From Silurus meridionalis (taxonomy: Eukaryota > Chordata > Actinopteri > Siluriformes > Siluridae), in contig NC_060892.1 of the NCBI RefSeq assembly GCF_014805685.1, forward strand, positions 22,059,400 through 22,123,399: DNA of 64,000 nucleotides. The letters run 5' to 3'. Positions 27,991 to 51,438 of the stretch are shown piece by piece. The position numbers were made by a program, and so were the translations under genes. Positions within the stretch are counted from its first letter, which is position 1. Each line of letters begins with the position of its first letter. The notes under the pieces are model-generated. The model did no database searches. It saw only the letters and a list, made by a program, of their open reading frames with translations, and was not told the DNA's origin.

Positions 27991-28684
27991 GAAAACTGGC
28001 GTTATTTCGTTAAACCCGTATTAGGTCATGTTTTTTTTGCGATTATCCTCGTACACAATTATTTTGGATTAAATTTTTATAGTTTCAAGTTTCTAAACTG
28101 TAGGGAGCTTACGGACTTCTCTCTATTATTTAAGGATGTTTTGTTTGGTTTCTATACTATGGGAAAAAAGGCAAATATGATGAGACTTTTGTTATGAATC
28201 TTTTATTACTGCTTGCCAAATTTCATATTCATCGTAGTTAATGAATTCGTCAAAATCTCCTATTCGTTGTTTTTGAAAAGGAAGTCCGGCATGTGCTACC
28301 GTTTTCATTTATTTTGATATTTTTTACATTTATATGCTGTAATTACTTTATAATTGGCGCTTTGCTTTAATTAACATTTCATTTAAACATTTAATTTTCT
28401 TGACTTTTTTAACATTTGTCCTGTATCTATATTTTTATGTACTTCTACACTTGCTTTGTGTATGTAAAATTTGATACCCTGGCAAAATTAAAAGAAGAAA
28501 AATAAAAACAACCGGTTTGACACTCTTTAAACTGTCAGAATTTCAGATACAAGTGCTGCTGGTCCAGTACCTGATTTACAAACATAAGTTCAGTCCTCAT
28601 TGCTACTTAATTTGGAACAACAAATATATTCTTTACAAAAATCAGTCACCGACACTGGTTTAACAATAATATCGGTTTATCGTG
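27991..28684. other. Intergenic DNA upstream of PRMT3
   Basis: AT-rich sequence with no coding signal. The frame at 27976-28197 runs through the promoter and is not supported. Confidence 0.4.
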
Positions 28685-28800
28685 TCCTACCTGAGTCAAT
28701 CTACCTCTTAATACCATCATTATGACCCCACGAGCATAGGAATCCTCAATAGTAAACAAAAATGCAGAATAACAAAGTGCTGCATGACAGACAGGTATCT
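28680..28800. repeat. Dispersed repeat fragment
   Basis: TCAATCTACCTCTTAATACC through AATCCTCAATAGTAAACAAA parallels 40625-40670 joined to 43794-43830 (TTAATCCACCTCTTAATACC ... AATCATCAATACTATACAAA). So it is a second copy of the repeat that the LINE at 40671 interrupted. Confidence 0.55.
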
Positions 28801-29194
28801 CATGCAGTACGGATGAATGCCAAAACTAAGAAACTCAATGAACAGAATTCAACAAGTCTCCTTTCACTGCAGCCACAGCTGCACACCTGCATGCATTATT
28901 TCTAGCATAAGCATCAATATTAACCTCGTAAAATGGTTTTCCTGGATATTGACAAATTCAGCAAATTGTGTGTTTTTGTGCAAAATCTACAGGAAAGAGA
29001 ATGCAAGAAGATGCCTGCTGGGGGCCTTGGAGTGATTAAATGGCAAAGTCTGACTGGTTAAAACAAGTTTCAAGTAACATGGATTTTAACCTACCAAAAG
29101 CCTGCACTGTTATGTAATGGCTGAAATCTGATCGGATAGGAACTCCAACCTGAAATTACACTCAGATGTGCTGCTGCTAGAACAGTGGATGACA

Positions 29195-29290
29195 AAGTAC
29201 ACAAAGCAGGTACTTGAGTAAATGTAGAGATAAGGTAAGCCTTCAGGGGCCACAGCAAATTACATTTACTTCATTACTGTCCACCACTGC
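29195..29290. repeat. hAT-like end fragment
   Basis: ACAAAGTACACAAAGCAGGT then ACTTGAGTAAATGTAGAGAT and TTACTGTCCACCACTGC resemble the ends proposed at 490-696 and 4375-4480. Confidence 0.4.
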
Positions 29291-29299
29291 TTAATACAT

Positions 29300-30880
29300 T
29301 TTCTTCTTCTTCTTTCAACTGCTCCCTAGGGGTCACCACAGCAGATCTTATTCCTGTCTTACTCCTACTGACTTTCATTCCCCTATTCTCCAGTGTCTAT
29401 CTCCACCTCTCCAGGCCTTTCTCAACCTGCTCCCTACTCTCACCACGAACATCATAGTCAATAAAGACTCCTGTCTGACCTTGTCCATGAACTTGTCCAT
29501 CACCACAGCCAACAGGAAAGGGCTCAAAGCTGATACTTGATACAGTCCAACCTCCAACTTGAACCGGTCTGTCATTCCTACTGCACACTTCAATGCTGTC
29601 ACACTGTCCTCATACATGTCCTGCACCACTTTCACATACTTCTCTGCCATACCTGATTTCCTTACACAGTACCACAACTCCTCTCTCCACCCTGTTGTAC
29701 CATTTGGCTTCCACTACGCTTTCCCATAACTTCATGGTGTGACTAATTAACTTGATTCCCCTGTAGTTACTGCAGGTCTGCACATGTCCCTTATTTTTAA
29801 AATTGGTACCAGCACACTCCTTTTCCATTCCTCAGGCTCATCTCACCTTCCAAAATCGTGTTGAACAACCTGGTTAAAAACTCCATTGTCATCTTTCCTG
29901 AACATCTCTATGCTTCTACCAGTATGTCATCTGGTCCTACCTACTTTTCACTCTTCATCCTCTTAATCGCTGCTCTCACTCCCTTCTTACTAATCCTATC
30001 CACTTCCTGCTTCACCATCTCCACATCATCCGATCTTCTGTCTCACTCATTTTCCTCATTCATCAGATGCTCAAAATACTCCCTCCACACCCAACTTGCG
30101 TGCTGCAGCTTCCCAGCTCCTTCCCAGCTCCTTCCCTCTGCCTGGCAAATCAGTACAAATCCTTTTCCCCTTCCTTATTGTCCAAATTCTCATACAACTC
30201 CTAATATGCCTTTTCCATTGCTTTTGCCACATCCCTTTTCACCTGCTGCCGCATCTCCTTGTACTCCTGCCTACTTTTTTCATCTCTCTGTCGATTCCAG
30301 TTTTTTGTGTCACCAACCTTTTTCACCTTATGCTTTCCTACACTTCCTAATTCCACCACCACATCTCTTTGTCTTCCTTTCTCTTTTCAGATATCACACC
30401 AAGTAACTTCCTAGCTATCTCCCTCATCACTTTTGCAGTAGTTGCCAATGTTCCTGGCCTGACTCCCCTTTCACTTGGTCTCCTGCACACACAACATGTC
30501 TACATTTCTCCTCTACATCAGCTAACTCGCTCCCATAACTAGTCATAGTACCAACATTTTAAGTACCAACTCTAACCTCCACTCCCCTCCACTTCTCCTT
30601 TCCCTGCTGTCTCTGTAGACGTCTTCCTGAAGGAAGGAGGAAGACGTCTACATTGCCCAATTTCCACCAGTACCCTGTTGGCTAATAATACCTGTGGCAG
30701 TCGTTGGTAAGCCAGGCCTCGACCGATTTGGTATGGAATTCAAGTTTGTGATCTACATATTTGATTTGTCACGTTTTATGCTAGATGCCCTTCCTAACAG
30801 TACGCTCCACATTTATCCCGGCTTGAGACTGGCACTAAAAGTTCACTGGCTTGTGCAACCCTAATGGCTAGTTTCACTTT
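29300..30880 (-). mobile_element. RTE-like LINE with large internal deletion
   Basis: Both ends are present. The 5' end on the minus strand (30870 region: GCACAAGCCAGTGAACTTTT) matches the start of the 40671 copy, and the 3' end is a TTC-rich tail after CTCCCTAGGGGTCACC. It is flanked by the 9-bp direct repeat TTAATACAT (29291-29299 and 30881-30889), a plausible target-site duplication. The interior jumps from the beginning of the endonuclease (near 30475) straight to the region before the reverse transcriptase, and the catalytic FADD segment is deleted near 29445. Not functional. Confidence 0.85.
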
Positions 30881-30999
30881 TTAATACATATTGACAAAAA
30901 TATATTAAAACATAAGTCAGTGATTCTGATAGAGATTAGACCAGCAAAGAAGACCTGGCTGGCACTGGTGGCCTGCCACTTGCCTGACAATCGGCAGCT

Positions 31000-31794
31000 T
31001 TCATATGGTTGAGTTTTTTTTCCACATATAAAATACCTGTCACTTGACAGGAAGTTGCAATTGCAATGGATGCTGTGGGATCAAATATCTTACTGACTAA
31101 ATTCTTACTGAATGAGATCTTAGGTCTCTTTGTCCCATCCCTTTGAGACTAGAATCAGGACGTCAGGATGTTTTTATCTGCTCTGGTTCTTAACGGAAGA
31201 ATTTGAGTATTTTTCAGAACCAGACTGGCATATGTTGTGTCCTAATGAAATGGCCACTTTGATAACATTCCATTGAAAAAGTGTGGACTCTAAATATTTT
31301 AAAATATTTAATTACCAATAAGTTCAAGGATGTATGTTTATTGAAAACATTTTTTTCTATTCATTGGTCCTTTATGTTACATCTGTGGTGCTAAATTTTA
31401 ATCAGTTTTTTCATTAATCTACAGCTTTGTTTTTAAAAGACTTTTGCATCTTAGTACATATATTTCCATCACAGATGTGCTTAGCCCTATTTTTCTGTTT
31501 TGTTGATATTTATTTAAACCCAGACTCCTCCACTATTTTCTGCAGGTATTTTGTGCTCAACACCAGCTACTGAAAAAAGGTTTAAAATGAAAATGCTTTA
31601 ATGGGGTTCTCTCTGTATTTTCTTTATGCCTAAAATGATGATCTGATAACATTTCAGGTTAATTTTATGCATAAATAAATCTATTTTTATTTGTCTTGTA
31701 TAAAATGTATGTGATTATTTCTTATTTGCTTGTAATTGGTAAACTTAAACTAAACTTGGACTATCAACAAAGGTTTTATAAAAAGTTTGGGTTC
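31000..31794. other. Intergenic DNA
   Basis: AT-rich, no gene or recognised repeat seen. Confidence 0.4.
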
Positions 31795-31990
31795 CCTTTT
31801 GAGTTCGATTCCTCTCAAGGTTTCTTCCTTATACTAGTATAGTTTTTACTTGCCACAGCCACCACTGGCTTGCTCATTATAGACAAACTTATACATTCTA
31901 TTATTACCACTTTATCTGTATAAAGCTGCACTGATACAATATCCATTGTTAAAAGCACTGTACAAAATGAAATGAATTGAGCTCTACACT
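31795..31990 (+). repeat. Teleost SINE-like repeat
   Basis: CCTCTCAAGGTTTCTTCCTT, then GCTTGCTCATTATAGACAAA and TCCATTGTTAAAAGCACTGT followed by AAATGAATTGAG. Same family as 48405-48670. Confidence 0.7.
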
Positions 31991-32147
31991 GCAATCAGCA
32001 CTGCTCATTGCTTGCTAAATGAATCCCTACAATGACTAATCTATATCTCTATAATAATGTGGGAAAGGTTTTTAACAAAAGATCAGATTTGTTTTATTAA
32101 ATGTATTAAATTAACAGACCAAAATATAGTAACAGTATGGAATCAAT

Positions 32148-32332
32148 TTGACATAATGGCCTCAAATACATGCAGCACAACAAAGTATTGAGTTCAGCTC
32201 TTGCAATACATTCAAATATGCTTTTATTTAGTTATTTTATGAATTTCAGTGTTTGTACATCATTAATTCATGTCAATTTGCTCCAAATAAATAAATAAAC
32301 AAACATTTATCATTTATTAACCATCATTCAAA

Positions 32333-32400
<68 letters not shown>

Positions 32401-32429
32401 ATTGCACAAAACAGTCACAGGAATGATAT

Positions 32430-32437
<8 letters not shown>
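32148..32437. repeat. Direct repeat left of the Tc1 element, copy A
   Basis: About 190 bp of unique sequence (from GACATAATGGCCTCAAATAC), a (TA)n tract and the 30-bp block ending CAGTCACAGGAATGATATA recur at 33886-34176 in the same order and orientation. Confidence 0.9.

Positions 32438-32490
<53 letters not shown>
32336..32490. repeat. (TA)n arrays
   Basis: Two long TA runs (32336-32396 and about 32427-32490) separated by 30 bp; the second abuts the Tc1 element at 32491. Confidence 0.95.
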
Positions 32491-32493
<3 letters not shown>

Positions 32494-33868
32494 GAGTGCA
32501 GAATTATTAGGCAAGTTGTATTTTGAGGATTAATTTTATTTGAGGATTTAATTTGAACAACAACCATGTTCTCAATGAACACAAAAAACTCATTAATATC
32601 AAAGCTGAATATTTTTGGAAGTAGTTTTAGTTTTAGCTATTTTAGGGGATATCTGTGTGTGCAGGTGACTATTACTGTGCATAATTATTAGGCAACAACA
32701 AAAACAAATTCATACCCATTTCAATTATTTATTTTTACCAGTGAAACCAATATAACATCTCAACATTCACAAATATACATTTCTGACATTCAAAAACCAA
32801 ACAAAAACAAATCAGTGACCAATATAGCCACCTTTCTTTGCAAGGACACTCAAAAGCCTGCCATCCATGGATTCTGTCAGTGTTTTGATCTGTTCACCAT
32901 CAACATTGCGTGCAGCAGCAACCACAACCTCCCAGACACTGTTCAGAGAGGTGTACTGTTTTCCCTCCTTGTAAATCGCACATTTGATGATGGACCACAG
33001 GTTCTCAATGGGGTTCAGATCAGGTGAACAAGGAGGCCATATCATTAGATTTTCTTCTTTTATACCCTTTCTTGCCAGCCACGCTGTGGAGTACTTGGGC
33101 GTGTGTGATGGAGCATTGTCCTGCATGAAAATCATGTTTTCTTGAAGGATGCAGACTTCTTCCTGTACCACTGCTTGAAGAAGGTGTCTTCCAGAAACTG
33201 GCAGTAGGACTGGGAGTTCAGCTTGACTCCATCCTCAACCCGAAAAGGCCCCACAAGCTCATCTTTGATGATACCAGCCCAAACCAGTACTCCACCTCCA
33301 CCTTGCTGGCGTCTGAGTCGGACTGGAGCTCTCTGCCCTTTACCAATCCAGCCACGGGCCCATCCATCTGGCCCATCAAGACTCACTCTCATTTCATCAG
33401 TCCATAAAACCTTAGAAAAATCAGTCTTGAGATATTTCTTGGCCCAGTCTTGACGTTTCAGCTTGTGTGTCTTGTTCAGTGGTGGTCGACTTTCTGCCTT
33501 TCTTACCTTGGCCATGTCTCTGAGTATTGCACACCTTGTGCTTTTGGGCACTCAGTGATGTTGCAGCTCTGAAATATGGCCAAACTGGTGGCAAGTGGCA
33601 TCTTGGCAGCTGCACGCTTGACTTTTCTCAGTTCACGGGCAGTTATTTTGCGCCTTGGTTTTCCACACGCTTCTTGCGACCCTGTCGACTATTTTGAATG
33701 AAACGCTTGATTGTTCGATGATCACGCTTCAGAAGCTTGGCTATTTTAAGACTGCTGCATCCCTCTGCAATATATCTCACTATTTTTGACTTTTCTGAGC
33801 CTGTCAAGTCCTTCTTTTGACCCATTTTGCCAAAGGAAAGGAAGTTGCCTAATAATTATGCACACCTG
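32491..33868 (-). mobile_element. Tc1/mariner-like transposon, nearly full length
   Basis: Inverted ends CAGGAGTGCAGAATTATTAG and CAGGTGTGCATAATTATTAG bound a 1378-bp element inserted at the edge of a (TA)n tract. One minus-strand transposase fills it. Confidence 0.88.
32812..33825 (-). pseudogene. Tc1/mariner-like transposase with D..E spacing of 37, frameshifted
   Basis: The N-terminus (33825) starts MGQKKDLTGSEKSKIVRYIA with a helix-turn-helix and a GRKKR hook. The middle piece (33551-33132) has KVLWTDEMRVSLDG with the first catalytic Asp. The last piece (33171-32812) has FMQDNAPSHT and [12 protein letters not shown] and ends GYIGH. Counting from the Asp of QDNAP to the Glu of PIENLW gives 37 intervening residues, unlike the 34 of the other copies here. 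This is the spacing of the DD37E (TRT) group. At least two frameshifts break it, so it is probably inactive though young-looking. Confidence 0.8.
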
Positions 33869-33885
33869 ATATAGGGTGTTGATGT

Positions 33886-34071
33886 CATTAGACATAATGG
33901 CCTCAAATACATGCAGCACAACAAAGTATTGAGTTCAGCTCTTGCAATACATATTCAAATATGCTTTTATTTAGTTATTTTATGAATTTCAGTGTTTGTA
34001 CATCATTAATTCATGTCAATTTGCTCCAAATAAATAAATAAACAAACATTTATCATTTATTAACCATCATT

Positions 34072-34143
<72 letters not shown>

Positions 34144-34176
34144 ATTGCACAAAACAGTCACAGGAATGATATACGT
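33886..34176. repeat. Direct repeat right of the Tc1 element, copy B
   Basis: Second copy of 32148-32437, differing by a few bases (for example CATATTCAAATAT for CATTCAAATAT) and by (TA)n length. Offset about 1740 bp. Confidence 0.9.
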
Positions 34177-34181
34177 ATATA

Positions 34182-34231
<50 letters not shown>
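34076..34231. repeat. (TA)n arrays
   Basis: TA runs at 34076-34139 and 34188-34231, mirroring the arrangement at 32336-32490; the second abuts the element at 34234. Confidence 0.95.
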
Positions 34232-34233
<2 letters not shown>

Positions 34234-34236
<3 letters not shown>

Positions 34237-34757
34237 AGTACAGACCAAAAGTTTGGACACACCTTCTCATTCAAAGAGTTTTCTTTATTTTCATGACTAT
34301 GAAAATTGTACAGTCACACTGAAGGCATCAAGGGCTATTTGACCTATTTGCACCAGATGACCTGGCCTCCAAAGTCACCGACCTCAACCCAATCGAGATG
34401 GTTTTGGGGTGAGCTGGTAAACAGAGTGAAGGCAAAAGGGCCAACAAGTGCCAAGCATCTCTGGGAACTCCTTCAAGACTGTTGGAAGACCATTTCAGGT
34501 GACTACCTCTTGAAGCTCATCAAGAGAATGCCAAGAGTGTGCAAAGCAGTAATCAAAACAAAAGGTGGCTACTTTGAAGAATATGACATTTTTCAGTTGT
34601 TTCACACTTTTTTTGTTATGTATATAATTCCATATATAATTCCACGTGTTAATTCATAGATTTGATGCCTTTAGTGTGAATATACAATTTTCATAGTCAT
34701 GAAAATAAAGAAAACTCTTTGAATGAGAAGATGTGTCCAAACTTTTGGTCTGTACTG
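34234..34757 (+). mobile_element. Internally deleted Tc1-like element with long inverted repeats
   Basis: Ends CAGTACAGACCAAAAGTTTG (left) and its inverted match at 34757. The inverted repeats extend about 75 bp, through TTATTTTCATGACTATGAAA. Only the transposase C-terminus remains on the plus strand (about 34340-34600: HLWELLQDCWK and MPRVCKAVIKTKGGYFEE). Abuts a (TA)n tract on its left. Confidence 0.85.
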
Positions 34758-35090
34758 TATATATATTTATTTATTTAGAGAGGGAGAGAGTTTCACTAAT
34801 GCATTAATGCTGCACTGCCTAGTAAAATAAAGTGACTGATTTATTACAACAATAAATAGTGGAGGATTACATTCATTTGCGTGTTTGATAATGCAAGTAT
34901 ACATCAGACTGAGCACCAGGAAGTGAATAAAGAAAAGTTTAAAGATGAACAGAAAGATCCCTTATGTTTTGACATGTCCCTTTACACAAGGCAATTTGCT
35001 CTGAAAATAATATCACCAAATCACAAAACATCCCTTTATGGATTAGAAATTTAAAGCACCCAGATACATGACACTTGAACAATCCACAGA

Positions 35091-46717
<11,627 letters not shown>

Positions 46718-46830
46718 TACAGGTTTCACATAGAAACACAACTGGGCTGATTCGCAAACTTCCGCGTTGCAGTGCCTGGCAATGCGCATGCGCAGAAAAC
46801 CTCCTTCGCTCAACGATGTGTACTTCACAA
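46718..46830 (-). promoter_or_regulatory. htatip2: HTATIP2 promoter with palindromic NRF1-type site
   Basis: TGCGCATGCGCA at 46783-46794 is a perfect NRF1 consensus palindrome, 66 bp upstream of the preferred ATG. No TATA box is close. CpG content rises locally against AT-rich surroundings. Motif seen; function inferred. Confidence 0.65.
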
Positions 46831-47214
46831 CTGTTTAAATTTACTAAAGGTTTCAGCTGTTCTAATAATATATATCAATAAATCATTATGAGTATGAGTA
46901 TACAGGGTCTCGAATTATACGAATATATTATATATTCGGTACGTGTTTTACGTTGTTAATTACCTTGCAATGATACAATTTGACCAGTAGATGGCAAGAG
47001 TCACAAGTCATTCTTAAAGGTTTTCTTTTCCAAAAGTTTGCACACCCCCTGCTTTAGTGATCTATAAGTCATTATAGGGCTGAGCCCATGCCGATCTAGA
47101 GAAGGTCAATCATTTTCTTCCTTCTGTCAAAGAAGAAAACACACACACATACACACACCTCTTTAATGAATCTTCTCCCTGCTGACATTTTGAAACTTTC
47201 TCTTTGGAAAAGCT

Positions 47215-47480
47215 GCTCTTTTGACACCATCGAGCTCTGAGAGTTGGAGAAAAAGAAAACGCCTGCCGTCAAAAAAAAAAAAGGTGTTCGATCGTTCAGG
47301 CCGATCATTAGCACTGAGGAGAAATGAAAATGGCGTCCCGTTGCCAGGCAAGATGGCGGGATTACGGGCCTGTGGGAGTGCCAGCTGCGCGGGAAATGGC
47401 CGTAAGAGCACGCGCGTCACACGCACATGTTGAGACAATGCGGCTGCACCAAGATCCCACAGAGCGTGGAGAAAGAGCGT
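47215..47480. promoter_or_regulatory. Candidate GC-richer regulatory block with YY1-type motif
   Basis: About 47310-47430 contains CAAGATGGCGGGATTACGGG (a YY1-type AAGATGGCGG core), AAAATGGCGTCC and CpG-rich GCGCGTCACACGC, 0.5 kb upstream of HTATIP2. It may be a distal promoter, an upstream exon or an old repeat. I see no coding resemblance. Confidence 0.35.
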
Positions 47481-48059
47481 GAGCGCAGAGTGTTCACTTC
47501 ACTAATGTCAGGAACAGCATGATTGCATTTGGGCTGGGTAAAGACACAAAGCTGTATGAAAAGGTAATGCAATTAGCGATGTGTTCAATGCATGCCCACC
47601 AATCAATGAATATGCATGTGCTTGGAAACAAAAGAGTGTTTCCAATACACACCACATGCGTTTAGTTCCCTCACATACACTTTCTGGCCACTTTAATAGG
47701 AATACATGTTGATGCAATTATCCAATCTACACTGGCTGCGTGTGGATACACTTTGCATCAAACATGGGAAAGATATGCTCTTAGGAACTCTACCATGACA
47801 TGATTGTCAAGGCTTGTTTACTACCAACAAAAACAAAATAGCACACACATCATGTCAAACCTTGAGGTAGAAAGACTACTTTGAGTTCCCACTCCTGTGT
47901 GCCAAGAGAAGTAATCTATATAAATACAAATGGTAAATTACACTATTTAGTTGTTCTAAGATGTTAAAAAGTAGCTGACTGAGTTGTTCAGGAAACTTCC
48001 TGCATGGTCAGAAACACAAGAGATTCAAAATCCATATCCTTCTCTTCCTGTCACCCTCT

Positions 48060-48060
<1 letters not shown>

Positions 48061-48091
<31 letters not shown>

Positions 48092-48092
48092 G
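48061..48092. repeat. (CT)n microsatellite
   Basis: CT run, seen directly. Confidence 0.9.
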
Positions 48093-48404
48093 GTCGAGTT
48101 AAACATGCTTTTGAGGTTCCCGTGACCATTGTTCCTGCCCCTCTCCAACCGTAGATCTTCCCACTTCATCCAGGCCTGCCTCTGGGAAGTGTTCTCTTCG
48201 ACTGGAGGCCACTCTGTGCAGCTTGAGACGGTTTCTCATCAACGCCTTGGGTGGTTCCATGAAATTCCGGAGTAAGAACGGGCACTTTGAGGATGGATTG
48301 GACTGTAGTTAATGTCAACAGTCTGCTACATTGACTCAGGACTACGTTTTGCTTCTGATCATCACTGTACCCCGCAACATCGTATATCTGCAATAAATGT
48401 ACAT

Positions 48405-48670
48405 TCGGTGCAATCCAGATGAGGATGGGTTCCCTCTTGAGTCTGGTTCCTCTCAAGGTTTCTTCCTTATGCCATCTCGGGGAGTTTTTCCTTGCCACAG
48501 TCGCCATCGACTTGCTCATCAGGGACAAACTTACTTATAAAGAACATATTCACTTTTAATCACCACATTATCTGTGTAAAGCTGCTGTGAGACAATGTTC
48601 ATTGTTAAAATACAAATAAAAATGAATTGAATTGAATTTAATTGAATTGAAGTGAATTGAATTGAATTGA
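48405..48670 (+). repeat. Teleost SINE-like repeat, best copy
   Basis: Head ATGAGGATGGGTTCCCTCTT, then CCTCTCAAGGTTTCTTCCTT, GGGAGTTTTTCCTTGCCACA, GTAAAGCTGCTGTGAGACAA and a tail of repeated AATTG pentamers. The most complete copy of the family here. Confidence 0.75.
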
Positions 48671-48738
48671 AAATCGCGGATTCTATTTAGCCAGTTCCAA
48701 GGGATCCGTTCACTGACTAACACTCACACACAACATAG

Positions 48739-48806
<68 letters not shown>

Positions 48807-48850
48807 ACACACATACACACACACACACATACACACACACACACACACAG
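48739..48850. repeat. (CA)n microsatellite
   Basis: Long CA run with a few interruptions, seen directly. Confidence 0.95.
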
Positions 48851-49599
48851 CTAAGACAGTTTAATTTAGCCTATATACCTCCTGGCATGTTTTGTAGAAG
48901 TGGAAAGAACCATGAGGGAACAGATACAAACACAGACAACATCCAATGAAACGCCACCGACCATGCTCAGGCTTGAACCCAAGTCCCTGATACTCTGACC
49001 TCATCACAGTACTTACTTAATTCCATATAGTTTTACTCTGTTATAGTCAGTACATAGCACTTTAAACCTTTTGAGATAATGAAAAAAAAACAGTCAAGTG
49101 GAAAAACAACATCTGACATATTGCACCATATATTTCCATAGGTCATATTTTCTTTGCTAGCTGTTATTGCCTATATATTCTTAGATTTATTCTGCAATAT
49201 TCACTCTGAAACTGTGTCTCATAACCATCTATCACCATTTAGCTTAGAACTAAACCTTTGACATGAAACCTGAACAGTGGGTTTCTCTTTATATCTTTAT
49301 ATTTATTATTTAAAATAACTGGTCACTGGGGTGGGGAGTGCTATTTCCAAAGCATTCTTTGACCCCACAGATCACTGCTTGTAGCAATATTTTGGTTGTT
49401 ATAATCATAAACTTATTGAATCACTTGGCTGAATTAATTTATAATTGGAACAATTACAATAATGTGTTTCTCATTCAGACATCTGCTAGGAACTCTTTTT
49501 ATCTTCTTAGTGATTCAACACTAAATCGTTATTTCCCTCACCTGCATTATTTATCAATGGGACAGATCCATTGTAACAAATCCAATCTTTGATGTGTTA
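48851..49599. other. Intergenic DNA
   Basis: No gene or recognised repeat. Confidence 0.4.
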
Positions 49600-49880
49600 T
49601 TTTGACAGAACATCAGGCCTAATTAAGTTAATCCTTAGCCATGGATCAGCTGGGATCTGCTCATAATCCACTATACCTCCCCCTTTCGAGGAAACTAACA
49701 AGCCTGACATGATTCTTGCCTTGTCTGTGACCCTTGTGTGCAACGATCACCTCTGCGGTAAAAACCAGGAGCAGATTGTGCTGTCAGCCCCCATTACTGG
49801 CTATAATTAGCATTAGTATTATTATTAACTGAGACCTGCTGTATAAATCACACAGAAAGTGACATGTTTCTGACCTAAGA
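49600..49880. other. Candidate conserved noncoding block
   Basis: Complex, non-repetitive sequence with balanced base composition and several transcription-factor-like words (TAATTAAG, TGCGGTAAA, GGCTATAATTAGCATTAG). It stands out from the AT-rich, repeat-rich surroundings. Conservation cannot be tested from one sequence. Confidence 0.25.
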
Positions 49881-49915
49881 AATCCCTTTGGATTCCTTTT
49901 TCCCTGTGTGTATTA

Positions 49916-49917
<2 letters not shown>

Positions 49918-49989
<72 letters not shown>
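49918..49989. repeat. (TG)n-(TA)n microsatellite
   Basis: TG then TA runs immediately left of the Tc1 element at 49996. Confidence 0.95.
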
Positions 49990-49993
<4 letters not shown>

Positions 49994-49995
49994 AT

Positions 49996-51438
49996 ACTGC
50001 TTAACAGTTGAAGGAGCTTTTGTCCTGTCTATCTACCAGAACACCTTTTCACAAAATAACTAAGGCATTAAAAAAAAACATTATTTTGCTGATCAAAATT
50101 AGAGAACAACAATGACTGTAGCATGGAAAAAAGATTACAACAAAATTTTCTGAAGGTTACAACAGTCAGCAATTAGTAGGAAGTGTACAGGCCTCTGCTC
50201 TGAATGACTTCAGCACATCTGCGGCCACAGGACAGCACTAGTCTCTCACACTGCTCTGGTGTGATTTTGGTCCACTCTTCTTCCAGTCTCCTCCACAGTT
50301 CGGTGACTGTAGTGGGTTTCTTGGCCATAACTTTGTCAGCAAGGATTTTCCAGAGGTTCTCTATTGGGTTGAGATCAGGACTCTGGGCAGGCCATGTCAT
50401 TATTTCAATGTTTTCAGTTTCAAGTAACTGCTTTACCCGTTTTGCTGTGTGACATGGAGCGTTGTCCTGCATGAACACTGCAGGCTGATTGGGTGATAAA
50501 CGCAGGGAAGGAACTTAAATGTTGTTGAAGAAGGTTCTGATAAACATTTGCATTCACTCTGCCAGGTAGCTGTATAAGAGGCCCAACTCCTGCTGCAGAA
50601 AACATGCCCCAAACCATGACACTTCCTCCTCCACTTTTCACTGACATCTTTACACATTCTGGGTTCAGTCTTTCTCCAGTTTGTCGCCGAACATAATGTT
50701 TCCCATCAGACCCAAATAAATTAAACTTGCTTTCATCACTGAAGTGAACTTTGGACCAGTTCTCCTCTGTCCACACAACATGCTCCTCAGCAAAGCTTAG
50801 TCTAGCCTTTTGATTCTTTCTGCTAATGAGAGGTTTGGTCACTGCAGAGTGGGCTTTCAGTCCAAATGCTCTTAAACGTAGAGACACTGTATGACGAGAC
50901 AGATCCTTACCCTGTTCAGCGCTGAACTGGTGAGCAATTCCAGCTGCAGTCTGGAAACGATTGCCCATTGAGATTCTCCGCAGTATCCTGTCCTCTCTTG
51001 TATTTGTCTTCCGTGGACGACCAGCCTTCTTGGCGGACTTGAAAGAGTTTGTGATGATGTAAAGATTCAATATTCTTGAAATCACAGATTTGGAATGACC
51101 AACTTGTCTTGCTATTTGCTGATAGGGTCATCCCTTTGGCCTTCATCTGGACAACCTGCTGCCGGAGGCTTTCAGTCACTTTAGAACGGCCCACCATCTT
51201 GCAGAGTCAGTGAAACTGGAAGTTAGGCTGCCAGTTAAATAGGGGTTGACAGATAATCAAGGAAATTAGCAACAGGTACCAGATTAACACTTTAATGCCT
51301 TAGTTATATTGTGGAAAAGGTGTTCTGGTAGCATGGTATAGACAGGACAAAAACTCCTTCAACTGTTGAGCAGTGAAGATGACATTATTTTAGAAATGTT
51401 CAATTGTTTATTAAATTGTTCTCTAATTTTGATCGCCA

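Noticed and set aside
32317..34270. Isoleucine/tyrosine-rich frames
   Set aside because: Translation of (TA)n arrays, with no coding signal beyond them.
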